Shown here piece by piece: positions 51,168 to 63,600 of a DNA stretch of 64,000 bases (within the stretch, counting starts at the first letter, position 1; each line of letters begins with the position of its first letter). The stretch lies in assembly GCA_013396915.1 (NCBI GenBank), contig VWZL01001367.1, forward strand, positions 434,001-498,000, given 5' to 3'. Source of the stretch: Stercorarius parasiticus. Lineage: Eukaryota; Chordata; Aves; Charadriiformes; Stercorariidae. Position numbers and translations under genes: made by a program. The notes beneath the pieces were generated by a model. The model did no database searches and was not told where the DNA came from. It was given only the letters and a program-made list of their open reading frames with translations.

Positions 51168-54100
51168 GTATGTCAAGAACATACCCATTCTTTCCCTTGT
51201 TCAGGTTTTAAATCCTGCTGCTGAAAAACTTCTCTAGAGTCCTGACAAGCCCTGTGGATCTTGCAAACTGAGCAGTAGGCTTCCTAAAGCCCTCTCCCTC
51301 CAGCTCTCACCAAGTCATCACGACTGCTCAAAACTAACCACATCACCAGGGCTCCAATTTTCCTTTTGTCTCAGGAGCCTCAAACGCTCCTGTTTGTTTC
51401 AGGAGCACACGACTTTCTCGTGGCTTTGCTTGATACCATATCGTTCAGCAAATAAAAGGATGAATGGCTCCCAGTGATAGTGGCCCTTCAGCTCCCTGAG
51501 GCTTAGATGACCTTTGACAAGATGTGCAAGGAAGGAAAAAACAACTTAACTAAGAACAGGCAGAAAATTAAATCCAAGTCTGTTGTTTCTCACTAATAAG
51601 CAAAATTAGTCGTAATTTATAGCCTGTTTATCTTGGTGAATTTGCTCCCAATAGGGAAAAAAGAAATGCTTTTACAGTTCAGTTTTATTTCCATCACTTA
51701 TTTTTTCTGGAAGCTTCAACAATGAGAAAGTCCAGATTTGCCTGGATGGTTGATAATTCTGGGAGGGGAACAACTGGCATCCTCAGCAGGAAAGAGAACT
51801 AACTGATAAACAGACTGAGACCAAGACATAGCACACCCTTGTAAGGATATAAGTTATTTTTTGGTTACTGTTAAATTTATATGGCTACTCAATTGCAATA
51901 CGAACTGCACAGTGGCTACCTATAATTCAAGAATGCAAACTGTATTCATGCAGACAGTAGCCTACAGCCCTGACAAGGATAGCAAGCAAAATTTCATGAC
52001 TGTGGGCTATCGCTTTGTTTTATCTGTGCAGAGTGGGGAAAGACATACATCTGTACAACTAAGACTCCAGTACCTTATTTAGATTCAGAATATGAATGGG
52101 ATTATTTTCTATCTGGAATAGGCTCTCTATCTTCAATCATTGCCATCGATGAAAAAGTCAGACTAATGGGGAACAACGTTAATATTTCTAACACGCAGAA
52201 ATTCTTTAAAATGTCAAGGACTTTTTATAACTCTATTTAAAAACTTAACCTATGTCAGACTACAGACTGTTTTTAGAAACTGTGTTTGGACATCAGCATC
52301 TTACACGATAGTTTATTATGCTTTAAGGACCATTTTAAAAACTCCAATGAAACAAAAAATTATAGATCAATGTCTCTGCTAATGAGATCCCCATTTTAAT
52401 TAAGAAAAAAATGTGCTTTAATAGATAGGAATTCAATAGTCCCCCATTTTTCCACTTTTCCAACTATAAAGTATATGCTTCTAAAAGTAAAATTTAAACT
52501 TTCTGTCCTTGTTCAGGTAATACAGTTAGGAGTCGTTAAGACAGCTTGTATCTTTAAAATCATGTTGAATTCAGCCTGCAGAAGAGATACAAGTTTTATT
52601 TACAGATTAAAAGAAAGGTCCAAGTGACAAGTGACTTATGGAAGTTCACAAATCATAAATCCTGAGGGTGAGATGTGGGGCAGGGGTGTCCCATTCCCCA
52701 CTGCAGCCTTTGTACTCTGTGGGCTCGAGGGAGGTCCCCAGAGGGCTGGGCCTGGTGGTGGGACACTGGATACATGGGGATGAAATGTCTGCACTCAGTC
52801 AGGTCTCTCCCACTTCTACATTTTCCCAGCCGGCTTCCAACAACTGGAGCCAGAGTGTAAGCCCACACTGAATCAGTGTGAAGATGCCAGCTGACATGAG
52901 GTTCCTAAAATCAAGTGCCAAGGTCAACCACCATAGTGTATTGTTTCTTTTAAAGACCATGGAAAGATCATGAAATGTCTGATGCATACCTCTTCAAAAT
53001 GGGGCTCTAGAATTAAACTGAAGTGCATGCTGATGCTGCTTCATGTGTTCCCAAACAGAGAGAAGTAAAGATACCTCACACATTTTAATAACTCCAGATA
53101 ACAAATTACAAACTGGTAATACTGAAGCACCCATGAAACAAATTATGACATTGAAACAATATCCACTCCTACACCTCTCATAAAATCAATTTGACATAGA
53201 ATCTTCAGTGTTGCTCTCAAACAAAAAGTGTGAAATATCCCTCATCCATTTCTATTTCCCAGTGTACACTTTGACTAGGAAAGCTATGGATAAGTATCTC
53301 AAAGTTGCTTGATGCCCTCAAAAACCTCTGAGTATGTTTGTTTTTTTTAAAAAGTATGTAACATTTTGGAAAAACAAAAAAGTACAGTTCAGAGTTTTTG
53401 ACATTATTTAAATAGCAAACTGAGTACCTCTGAGGAGACCACTGGTTATTTCAGCCAGCAAACTTAATATTTATTTAAATTAAAAACCTGACAACCAAAA
53501 AAAGGAGATGTGAAACTCTGGAGTTTGAAAATACCTAACCACTGAACAGATCACCTTCAAATCTGACTTTGTCTCTCACTCTTCATTAACATAAGCTTCA
53601 GATACTGAACAAGAAAGTCGTTTTTAAAATGTAAGTTTTAATACATTCTTACTACTAAAATATGCCATATGTAATGTGGGATATGCAGCTTAGCCACATT
53701 ACACTCAGAACAGCCCAACCTTCTAAAATAGTCTGATTTTTGAGTGCCTGATATTACAGTGCTAGTGCTGCATTAATGTAGCATTTTGAAGATCAGACTG
53801 TTTGTATTTATTATTAAATTTCTAGAAGTGGGTCTGTACTACTTTAGAAGTGCGAAGAAGTATTCTATATATACCCCAATACTTATGCTAGGCCTTTGCT
53901 TTTCAAAGACTGACTGCAAAGCCAAAAGAGGCATGGTGCTCTTTACAAGCATGACAGGGAATCTGTTCAATATTTATGACCTTCAAGATGTAAAAAATGC
54001 TCTTTATCAGCTCCTGTTTTGCATTCTATTCAGCTAGAGTCACACCACAGGTCAGCTAAAAAGACTATCACTAGTGCAAGATAAATGAGCAGCTATCGGC

Positions 54101-54565
54101 ATATGGGAAAGACTGTATCATAGCAGTCTAAGTGGATAAAGTAGAGGATTGGCTTTTACAGGAAAAGACAGTCTTTTGAAAATTAGTAATAAGGAGTGAA
54201 TTAATTTGTTGTTTGCACAAAATATCTACTTTAGTAAGAAAGAGACAGAGGATGAGCTTCAGCTGTGTGATTTTTAAGGATAATTACAGACGGGAGTTTT
54301 AAAGTTGCATTCAAGAACAGAGCTCGGGCCATGTATCAGACACGTATGCTTTCTTTCACTGGTGTCACTATTTCACTAGGCCTTGGCATGCATAACTTCA
54401 AAATATGTCTAGTGCATATTATGGTTTTGACAAAAATAAAAAGTGTGCTGTAGTCCCAGCTTCTCCTCTGTAGGGTAGGAAGCACAACACAGTGGGCTGG
54501 GCACTTCAGGGGCTGGCTCAGCAGGTAAAATCAGAGAAAGCCCACACCCAAAGCAATCCAAGGTT

Positions 54566-54621
54566 TATAAAGGTGACTTCTGGTTATTTTCTTTAATAGC
54601 ATCCTAATTTTGCAGACAGCA
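54566..54621 (+). repeat. 56-bp dispersed repeat, copy A
   Basis: Aligns without gaps to copy B at 55984-56039, with 47 of 56 bases identical by my count. The shared core includes CTTCTGGTTATTTTCT and TGCAG. The flanks do not align obviously. The family is unknown to me. It may be an old short interspersed element or a small local duplication. Confidence 0.7.
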
Positions 54622-55983
54622 ATAAGAAAGGTCCTACTGTTAATCAAATAACTCTTTGTTTTAATAAGTCTTTTCAAAACAGAAGTTTTTGCCTACTTAT
54701 TTTGTTTGAAATTGCCTTTTCTATCTGCCTGGGAAGTAAACATGCATAAGCCTTGGAATCACTGGGTCAGCTTGCCAGGGGTAGAAAAGCTGCCTAACAC
54801 TATTCCAGCAGCAAACAGGCACCGTAAAGTGGTTGGACACCTTAAAGTCCCCCTGCACATGGGTCCAGCATCAGACCATGCATTTTCACCAATTTACCTA
54901 ATCATATGAGTGTACAGACGAATAAGGACTGTTAAAAACAAAAGGGGGAAATACTTTCCAGTCCAAAAGCAGGCAGGAGATGCTGGTCTCCTCAGGTTCC
55001 ACTCAGTAAGCTTAAAAACGTTATCTTTCTATTTTCAGTTAAAGGATATTATTTCCCAGAGTTAGGAGATAAATGACTGAGTGCATTAATTATACAGTAT
55101 GCTGGGGCCTCGCAAGAAATACATGCTTAAAACCAGTGCTGGGTTTGAGTGGATGCTACTGTCTTTTCTGCCACACATACATTATCTAATAGCACTCCTA
55201 AGCATTCCAGAACCATTCCTACGTCTTTTCAAATCACAGGTCAAGTGAGTGGAATGATTTCACAGTTTGAGAGCTGGCCATAGGGAAATCAATGCAGTCT
55301 GTTTTCAGCTGGGAACATATGTCATAAGTTTTTGCTAACAGTGAGCAGCTCCAGCGTTCATGCGCAACTTTATACAGACAAAAGGAGGAGTGGACAGGAG
55401 GCTCAAAATGCAGCACTATGCTAGAAAAGATTTTAAACATTCCAGAAAACCCTTGCCTTGGCAAATCTCTCTGATAATTGAAAATGAAAATTCAGATTAT
55501 TACCTCATCATCACTCTAGTAATTTTTTTAAACAAGATAAATCTGCTCCAGGTCTCAGCACAAAATGGACTATCTGTCATCTTTTTATTCATCACACATT
55601 TTCTCACAAGGCATATTCAATCATTTATTTCAAGCCCTAATCATTTAAGGCTATAAAATTGATTCAAAATAGAGGTCAGTGTACAGGTATATTCTGACTT
55701 CACCTATGGAATGCTAATGCATTCAACTGCACAGAGTTTTTCCTGGTAGATTATGGTTTGACTTTGAGCAAAGGCTAAACACAGCATTCCTGGCTAAGCT
55801 AATGCTAGGCATCCACAGGTAAATCACAACAACAATGTGTAGCTGAGGCTTAAACTGAGAAGCTTAAAGAAAAGTTCACTTCAGGAGGTTTTTTTAGTAC
55901 CAGCACAAATAGCAGTTGCTGTTTAAAATCTGGCATGGTACTGAAAGCTTTGTATACTGAAGAGCCCTGAGCAAAAAAAGATT

Positions 55984-56039
55984 TCTAAAGGTGCCTTCTG
56001 GTTATTTTCTCTAATAGGACGCTAATTATGCAGGAAGCA
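55984..56039 (+). repeat. 56-bp dispersed repeat, copy B
   Basis: Direct-orientation partner of copy A, about 1.4 kb away, at about 84 percent identity with no gaps. The divergence implies an old event. No terminal inverted repeats or target duplications are evident at either copy. Confidence 0.7.
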
Positions 56040-57079
56040 TGCTGAAAATTGGTATGCTGAATGTCTTGGTGCACTCTATATTTTTCTCTCTGAAAAGCAC
56101 TGTATCTATTTCACTGAGCTGTTTTCAGTATTGGTGGCAAAGAAATTTTCCCGTAATGATCCCAACAAGCCCTTGCCTAGGTACCCACTATGGAGATTAA
56201 GGTTTTCACCAAGACAGCCTTCATTCCCACAGCTACAGGAGCCTGCACACCCTGCCCATGCCACTAATCACCCATCACAGAGATAGTGACAGAATCCTAA
56301 ATTTGGCATCTCAAGAGGCAACGTACCACGTTCCTGCCTAAAATCTCCTGCTGGGAACGGACTGTCTGCTCTCTCTCCCCGTTTGCCCCTTTACAGACTG
56401 ACAAATGTCACCCTGGAATCTTCCAAGATGTATATGCAGATACATTAATCAGGCTGTAAATCAGCTACACTATTTTAGTAGCCACACTGCTGTTGTGAAG
56501 ATCTGAAGCCATAACGGAGGCAAGGTGTGACAGAGGAGGTACTATCTGATAAAACAGTAACTGACACAGCAACAGACAAGAAGCCAAGTATTTATGCACT
56601 GAAGTCTTATGTTTTAAATACACTGGCACAAACACCCAAAAGCATCCACCACCAGCATGGTCTAGATCAGGTGTTATCAGGAGAACCTACCCCTTCCTGC
56701 AAGCTTTGCCCATGGTACCTCAGGCATGGCCGAGATCCCCGAACCAGGGAGTCGGTGTGAAATCTGAGTGAATGGATTATGAACCCATAAAATGAGTCGA
56801 CACTTTCTGTGTTCTGTGAGCTGTGGTGCCCTTGCTTTGAGTATTACCACTTGCCAGCATGAGAAAAGAAACTCAAAACACACATTGCTTGCTTATCATG
56901 CTGACCACTACATGACATCTGGGCTATAGTACAATAAGACACAAAGGAAAAGCATCTCTTTGAATTGTTGTTGACAGCTGAACACGTCTACTTTATATTA
57001 GTTTTGTTAACTTGCTTTTGGTAAGTTTGGGGCAGTATCAAGATATATGTCATCTATATCTAACCCCCTCACACCATTA

Positions 57080-57109
57080 AACCTGTTTGGTTGCAAAACC
57101 AAACTGGTT
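57080..57109. repeat. Inverted repeat, 13-bp arms with one mismatch
   Basis: The left arm AACCTGTTTGGTT (57080-57092) and right arm AACCAAACTGGTT (57097-57109) pair at 12 of 13 positions around a 4-nt loop. It could form a hairpin in RNA or a cruciform in DNA. The stem is too short for a typical microRNA precursor. Confidence 0.8.
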
Positions 57110-60100
57110 AGGCTTACCCTATCCAGTATCATGCTAGTTCTTTCCCACAACTAATAAGTTACCCAATGCTTAATATGCGTTATTTAATATTTTGATCTGA
57201 TATCCTTTTTGACATGCTTATCAGATGACTGGTGTATAACTCTACAGAACATTAGTTCCTTCATTTTAAATACAGATGTTAGATCTGCTTTTCTCTACTT
57301 TGTCGCTTTTGTCCCTCCAGACTGCCTCAGCTAGTTCCTCAAGAGCTCTGCAGCAAGTTTTCTTTTCTTTCTTGACCTTAATACCTCTGATTTCCCTAAA
57401 ATTATCCTGCAGTTTATTCTTTCCTTACCTTTGGAATATCCTCCTAATCTTTTTTTGTTAGTTTTAATACTATTAAACATCACATTAAAGCATTCAGCAA
57501 GCCATCAGCAAAAGAGCATTAAACATTTGGTATTTTCCATATCATCCATTATTTGCTGCCTCTTAAGAAAGAGACGCATATTTCCCTGAGTCTTTCCCTA
57601 CTTCTAGGGAAATTATTCTCTTTGATTCATGGGCAGTATTTTATAGCTGAGAACATTTAGACAAAAGCAACCCAGGAAGAACTAACTTTCATCTTTGAAA
57701 TTTTGCTTGATTTGCAAGCATTAGAGAAGATTACCTAACACATTTTTACATTAAGAGCAGACTAAAGAGCACAGACTAAAATGTAAAAGTCCAACTGCAC
57801 AATACTAAAATACCAGAACCAAGGACTCAAATCTTTTAACTGAGCAGTCATTTCAATTAAGTTGTGTGCAGTGGGTAAACAGAAGGATTTTACTTTAATT
57901 TACTCCATACTATTGTAATTTGTGAATTTTCCCTGGGGATGTCATTTTGCTGTACCTGGGCTTTGTACAGCAGTAAGCATGCTTTCACTACAAGAATTCG
58001 TTTTCCAGCTTTGGACTGCTTTTCCCCTCTTCCTTAATCAATGACCCACAATGTTACACAAGGAAAATTTTGTGTATAACACGGAAAGAAAAACTTTTCA
58101 TCAGACCAGGTGACAGTAGCCAGAACCAGGAAATATGATACCAATGATTCTGAAGGCCTTGACAACAACAGTAGAGCCAAATTGTTTACATTTACTTTTA
58201 CCTGCGTACAAAGACATTTAGTGGGGCAATTACGTATACGTACACCTACGTATTGTCTTTGTGAAAGAAAAGAGCTCAAAAATACAACTTGATTTCATTA
58301 AGTTGGGATGCTTGGTTTTGATTTTTTCATCATGTGCTCATTCATATGAACAGTAATTTCTACCTGGATGTACTGCCTTTCCACAAAGAAAAGTAATGAC
58401 ATCATTAATTACTCCTGATTTTCAACTAAGATAGAAACTATGTGCATCATTTCTAGTAGGTAGGAAGTGCAGCTGAAAAAGGGAGGCATTTTTGAAAGAT
58501 ATGCTTACACCTGGTTTATGTATTTGTTTCTGACGGTGGAGAGAAGGAGAAAAGAAAATCTCACTTAAACATACAGTGTAGATTAGTCAGAGTTCTTCTT
58601 GTAAACATAAATATGTACACAAATAAATATATAACTGCAATTAGCTATCATTGTTTTCCCGTTCAGTAGTACCCCTCTCCATTAGGGATTATCCTAGGAT
58701 AAATGAAAAGAGAACTTGGTTCCAGATTGCTAAAATGCATAGAACAGAAAAGAAATTATTGCCAGCTATTTTAAACAGTAACCCAACAGAATAGAAAACA
58801 GAAGGAGTTACAGTGCTATGCTTGACTGTTTCCTTTCATAAGCCAACTGCTTTGTAATCAACATTCAGGCAAGACAGAAAATTCCCTTTGCCTCTCAGTT
58901 CATTTCCATCTCACTGGACTGGTTGTACAGTACCACCGTGCTAATATGAAAAGAGACATCATCTGGTCCATGTGTGCAGAGTATACTTGTCAGTGTTTAT
59001 GATTACACAAGTCAGGCTGCTTTCAAGTCACATTCAGAAAGGTTGAAAATGTGTGTCTTTTGATAGTCTGCCAGTAGCATATAGATATATAACCAGTATG
59101 GCTACAGCATGTCATAAAATTTTATTTCCTGCAGATTTGTCTGCCACAGAACATTTACTTGCTGTCAAAAAGGTAAAAAATATGCTAACAGCCCTGGGTT
59201 TTCTCTACACACACTGAAATTTCTGAAACCATCCCTACAGCTACAAATGTTGCAAGAAGGAAAAAATAAATGTACTCTGCTTTTGAGGCGTGGGGAAAAT
59301 TTATCTTTAGAAATTGATTATTTTCGTATTGGTGTCTAGGGAACAGCAACTTCTGGAGATATGATTTAATTTGGGACTCCTCTGTGAGGCTGAGGCTTAA
59401 GCACGAACCCAGTGCATGGCACTGCACGTCTCCTCTTTACTGGAAAGAGTCTTCGTGGGAGCAACATTTATGTGGTTTATTAGATCTATGTATTGTTTCA
59501 CTCAAGCCCGTTTCAGCAGAGATGAGCACAGAGCAGGCCCACTGCCAGCTCAGTTTCATGGTTGCCAAATGCACAGGGGCTAAAAAAAGTCTCTCCAGTG
59601 CTATCTAACGGAGCAAGTGTTTTGTGCCTCTGTTGCAGGGCTCTCAGTACAGCACTAGAACTCAGCAAGAAATGGGCTGAGCAGTGGCTTCAGTTGCCAA
59701 GTGGTAAAATTAATTAGAGACCAATCCTGTGCCACCAGCACTAATTTCGACAGGAAAGCAGCACTTCTTGAAGTCTGTGGGAACTTCAGCGAAGTTGTCC
59801 TGTATCAGCAAGTGAACTGAAGGTGTTTATGGAAAATTTGGTAATAAGAGAATCCCTCATACATTTGGGCATTCCCTCCTACTGTAACGTAAAAAAACCC
59901 AGGTATGACCCCGTATCACTGTAGACAGGTGCAAGTCTGTTGATTTTACTGCTTTTACTGAGACCATGCCCCAGGGTAAATACAATAAACCCACCATCAG
60001 TTGTGCAGAAGCTCAGGGAAGCTGCACAGCTCAGATCCATCCGGTGGATGGCTCAGCTCTCCCCAGCAAGTGCTGCTGCCCCAAGGATGAAGATAAAATA

Positions 60101-60174
60101 ACCCGTATTTCGTCCTCACCTTCAGGAAGCAAAATTCAGGTCTGTGGCAGAGCACAACTCCTGTGCCAGGAAGA

Positions 60175-60192
60175 CCATTCTATGATTCTGTG
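60175..60192 (+). mobile_element. Possible CR1 terminal-octamer remnant
   Basis: Two adjacent octamers of the CR1 3'-tail type, ATTCTATG and ATTCTGTG, preceded by CC as in many CR1 copies. The sequence further upstream does not resemble CR1, so this may be coincidence. Confidence 0.3.
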
Positions 60193-60415
60193 TTCAGCCA
60201 GCACTTTTCTGTTTGGGGACAGGATGTCAGGGGGCTCTCCTGGCACTGAAGGATCCCCCACTCCCCAGGGCAGCCTCAGAGAGCTCCCCGGTGTAGCAGG
60301 AGCCCTTCACCTGCCCCGTCAGTCCGCGGGCTCCTGCGTGGCCAGCAGGGCAGCGGCCAGCAGAGCCCCAGCTGGGCAGCTACCCACGCAGCACTCTTAC
60401 ACAGCCCAAACCTAG
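60193..60415. other. GC-rich patch, content unknown
   Basis: The sequence is clearly richer in G and C than its surroundings. Overlapping open frames run through it on both strands: a plus-strand frame of 149 codons (59966-60415) and a minus-strand frame of 68 codons (60276-60482). Neither has a recognisable domain, and GC-rich composition alone depletes stop codons. It leads directly into the coding-like fragment that follows. Confidence 0.4.
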
Positions 60416-60607
60416 CACTTACTCCAGCCCCAGCACCTGGGCGGGCAGAGTCGCTCTCTCCTGGAGCTCCAGGAGCTGCCATGCGTGCGCTACACCACAG
60501 TCTTCTCCAAGTTCACCAGCATCACTGTGTTAGAGCACAATCCAGAGTCACCCGCTGAGCGCAACAACTACCTGCCAGCTCTGACATACCAGCAGTACCT
60601 CGGGGTT
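60416..60607 (+). pseudogene. Unidentified coding-like fragment (exon or gene relic)
   Basis: The plus-strand frame containing 60485 is open from just after a TAG (60413-60415) to 60682. From about 60434 to 60604 its third codon positions are roughly 80 percent G or C by my count, in an AT-rich region, and the amino-acid mix looks like an ordinary soluble protein (for example VRYTTVFSKFTSITVLEH and, further on, NNYLPALTYQQYLG). After about 60605 the sequence switches abruptly to a T run and AT-rich codons. The left side has a weak acceptor-like CCCCAG ending at 60433. The right side lacks a good donor, since GTTTTT is poor. I do not recognise the family. It may be a decayed exon, a fragment of a processed gene copy, or a real exon with an unusual boundary. 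Confidence 0.35.
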
Positions 60608-63600
60608 TTTTTTGGCTCTGTCAGGTTTTTCTTGAACAACTCGGGCCATATCATAATCCTCTCATTACTAGAGTTTCAATGATAACAGCTTTCTTCCACT
60701 GTTTGGCTGGCATAAAATTCTTGGGGAAGGAACATCTCAAGTGATTGGTCTCTAATTAAATTCACCTTCTGTCCAACAACACACAGTAAATAAGGTCTAA
60801 CAGGAAAAGGTTTTCCATCCCTAGATGTTTGCGTGTTCAAAGAGGAAATCCCCAATTCCAAAAAGCCTGAACAGACAAAAATCTCAAAAATGCTTGCTAA
60901 CTGAAAGTTTCAGTTTAAATTTAAATCTCTTGGTGCATTCCATTTAGGAAATATCAGAATTATATATTTTTATCAGTTAGAAATAATTTCTTAAAACAGT
61001 CTTCCAAGTAGACTTTTTTCTGAAGAAAAGTGGTTAGTTTCAGTGAACTGACAGTTTTCTAGCAATTTTTTTCTGAAAAATTCCCAAGCAATTTTAATCA
61101 AGTAATAATAATATCACTTCTGAACTCCAGTTGTGTGCCTTTGCTTTCTCCCAACTCTATGAATGTTCCCAAGATTACAGAAAGAACAAAAAGTAAATTT
61201 TTAGCATTTGGAAAAGGAAGCATTTACTACGGAAATACACTCGGGTGAGCGCACACGCAAACACCCCCTGCACCGTATCTGACTGCACAGGAAGACGGTT
61301 TATTATGAGCAACTGCATTTAAATAAAATCAACCAGCTAATAATTTTAACATGAAAAATCAAGACTCTCTGAAACAGGGACTGCTGCAAAAGACATGCAT
61401 TGGAAGAGTTCTCACCAATAGGAATTAAAATATTCGTATCTCAGTCCTGTTAGTGCTTGGAAGAACTGCCTTCCACTTCAAAGCCTGCTGCACTTCCCCC
61501 TGAGCAACTGCACATACCAACTGATGAGAGTGGCTGAGGGTGGGATTCGGGCTCGCTTTGGCAAAGATGTGAAAATCAAGTTCTTTCAGATTTTCCACTA
61601 GAGCCACTGTCCCTTGGGCACATTTCCTTGCAAAAGCTGGGAAGGGCTTTCCAAGGAGTTCTCGCTGGCTACAGGCTTCAAATTGGAGCAGAGCTTGGAC
61701 CATAGCAACTCTTTTTGGACTACTTTTTCAGAAACAAAGCTGAGGTTTGTGCTCAGAATAATGTTGGCAAAAACACAGCAGTATTTTGAGCCTTATGTGT
61801 TTTTTTGTTGCGTTATTTTATATGCATCAGCTCTGGATGTCTTTTGTCGATACCACGCAGTATTTGTATTTGGCTTGGTGCTCTCCTCATTATGAGAGTA
61901 CAATAATCCCTGCTAGGAAGCTTGGTTTAAACTCAGACCTCAGAAAACTACATTTGAGCTGAAACCAATCTCTGTATCTGGGGGTTTGCATCTAGTCATA
62001 ATATTTCTATTTTTATTGTCATTGTGTCTTTTTACAAATTCCTAAGTACATGCAGAATAAATACATCCAATCCCCTGTAGAGTTTTTCAGTACAATAGAC
62101 ATTTATGACAAGTAAATTGCCAAGAAAACATTTACAATGCATATAATTTTCATGTTAGATCAGACCTTTAAAATAGAAGTAATTTATTTTTAGAGTTTCA
62201 CAGTTTTTACAGCAAAAGCTTGAGAAAAGAGTGTTTCCCTTCTGAGAAATAAAGCAATAAGATAATTGCAGGGCTGCTGTGAACCATTTGGCAAAAGCTG
62301 CTCGCCATCTTTGAGATTATCCCTATGGTAGGTTTTACTTTTTCTCATAAACCTTCAAGCAGCTATTAGATGAATAATAAAGAATGAGCCTGGAGAAATA
62401 CCCATAATTTGGCCATGAAGCCAAAAGAATATTAGTACGTTACTGGTTTACTCTCAGGACCTAATGGAAAGGCAGATTAACTGAAAAAGAAAATGACTGG
62501 ATCGTGTCCTGTATGAATACAAAATGAATCTTAACCTGGACATCAATGAAGAATGGAAGACTTTTAGGGAATCAGTCTATTTCTTTTTTCATAATGTGGC
62601 ATCCTCTTATTTTTCTAGCTAGCTAGTTACAAGTCCAAAGAAAAGAAAATTTCAAAGATAGGAATAGCAGAATCATCTAGCTACATTGGTACTTTTGAAA
62701 TATTTCCCCTTGAGTTTTCACTCAATGCAAGACCAGACGGTGAGAAATCTGGACAACTGCAGGCCACAGCAAGCAAGCAGAAGTACAGTCGGAATTATAC
62801 AAGAATGGGAGTTGCACTTCGTGAACCAGGAAATTAAAAATAAACAAATAGCTATTAGCACTGGAAAGTGTGGATTTCACACTTTCCAGCAGCGTATAAC
62901 ATGTGTTGCTAGCTCCAGGAATTTGTGAGATTATGCTATATGCAGTAACCAGTTGCTCTTTCCAGGCCAAAGCAGGGCAGCAAAATTGATTAGGCAGAGA
63001 CGTCAGAAATGCCCTCAGCACCACGACAGCTTTTCAGCCACTCTACTGTAATATGGTCATCACAAATATTAAAAACTTTAGCAAATAAAGATACAAATGT
63101 TCAAGATGCCTATTCTACAGAGTTCAAATCTTTCACTGACACACCTGAAGACTGGAGGTAGAACTAAAGAGATCATGCATATTTATGAACAACTGCTTTT
63201 TATTGTGAGATGTAAATCTCACCACGCCTTTAATTTCAACTGCCGAGCCCAGTGACATTTCTAAATATGTCATTGAACACACTTAGCTATGCAGTCTTTT
63301 TATAAAATACTGAAATTTCTGAAGTATTAATCAACATACAGTCACCCCAGTTAAGAAAAAAGGGTACCTCTAAATTAGTCTTTAGTGTAATAAACTCATA
63401 ACTGAATTTAGCTTTCCATCCCAAACAGCAGCTCTGACGTCATGAAGACCGAATGCTGACTCTGATCTTCATCGTGGATTACATGGAAAAATATTGTGAC
63501 TTTTCAAACCCTTGGAGCTGCAAGCGGTTCAAAGCAGCAGTTTACTATATTCAGTGTTGTGGGTTACTGAAGGGTCCCCTATGAAAACACTTCTCTCTCC

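Larger units (their letters stand above)
51170..60174. other. AT-rich DNA, no recognisable gene
   Basis: No gene recognised. A GC-richer patch at about 52670-52870 has overlapping short open frames on both strands and no known domain. The stretch contains two related 56-bp segments (54566-54621 and 55984-56039) and a strong inverted repeat (57080-57109). The rest is unremarkable. Confidence 0.55.

Noticed and set aside
52653..52871. Several overlapping open frames on both strands in a GC-richer patch
   Set aside because: Overlap in multiple frames on both strands reflects stop-poor GC-rich composition, and none carries a familiar domain.
60276..60482. Ala/Pro/Gly-rich minus-strand frame
   Set aside because: Composition is that of translated GC-rich noncoding DNA. 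The plus-strand frame beginning at 60416 looks more protein-like.
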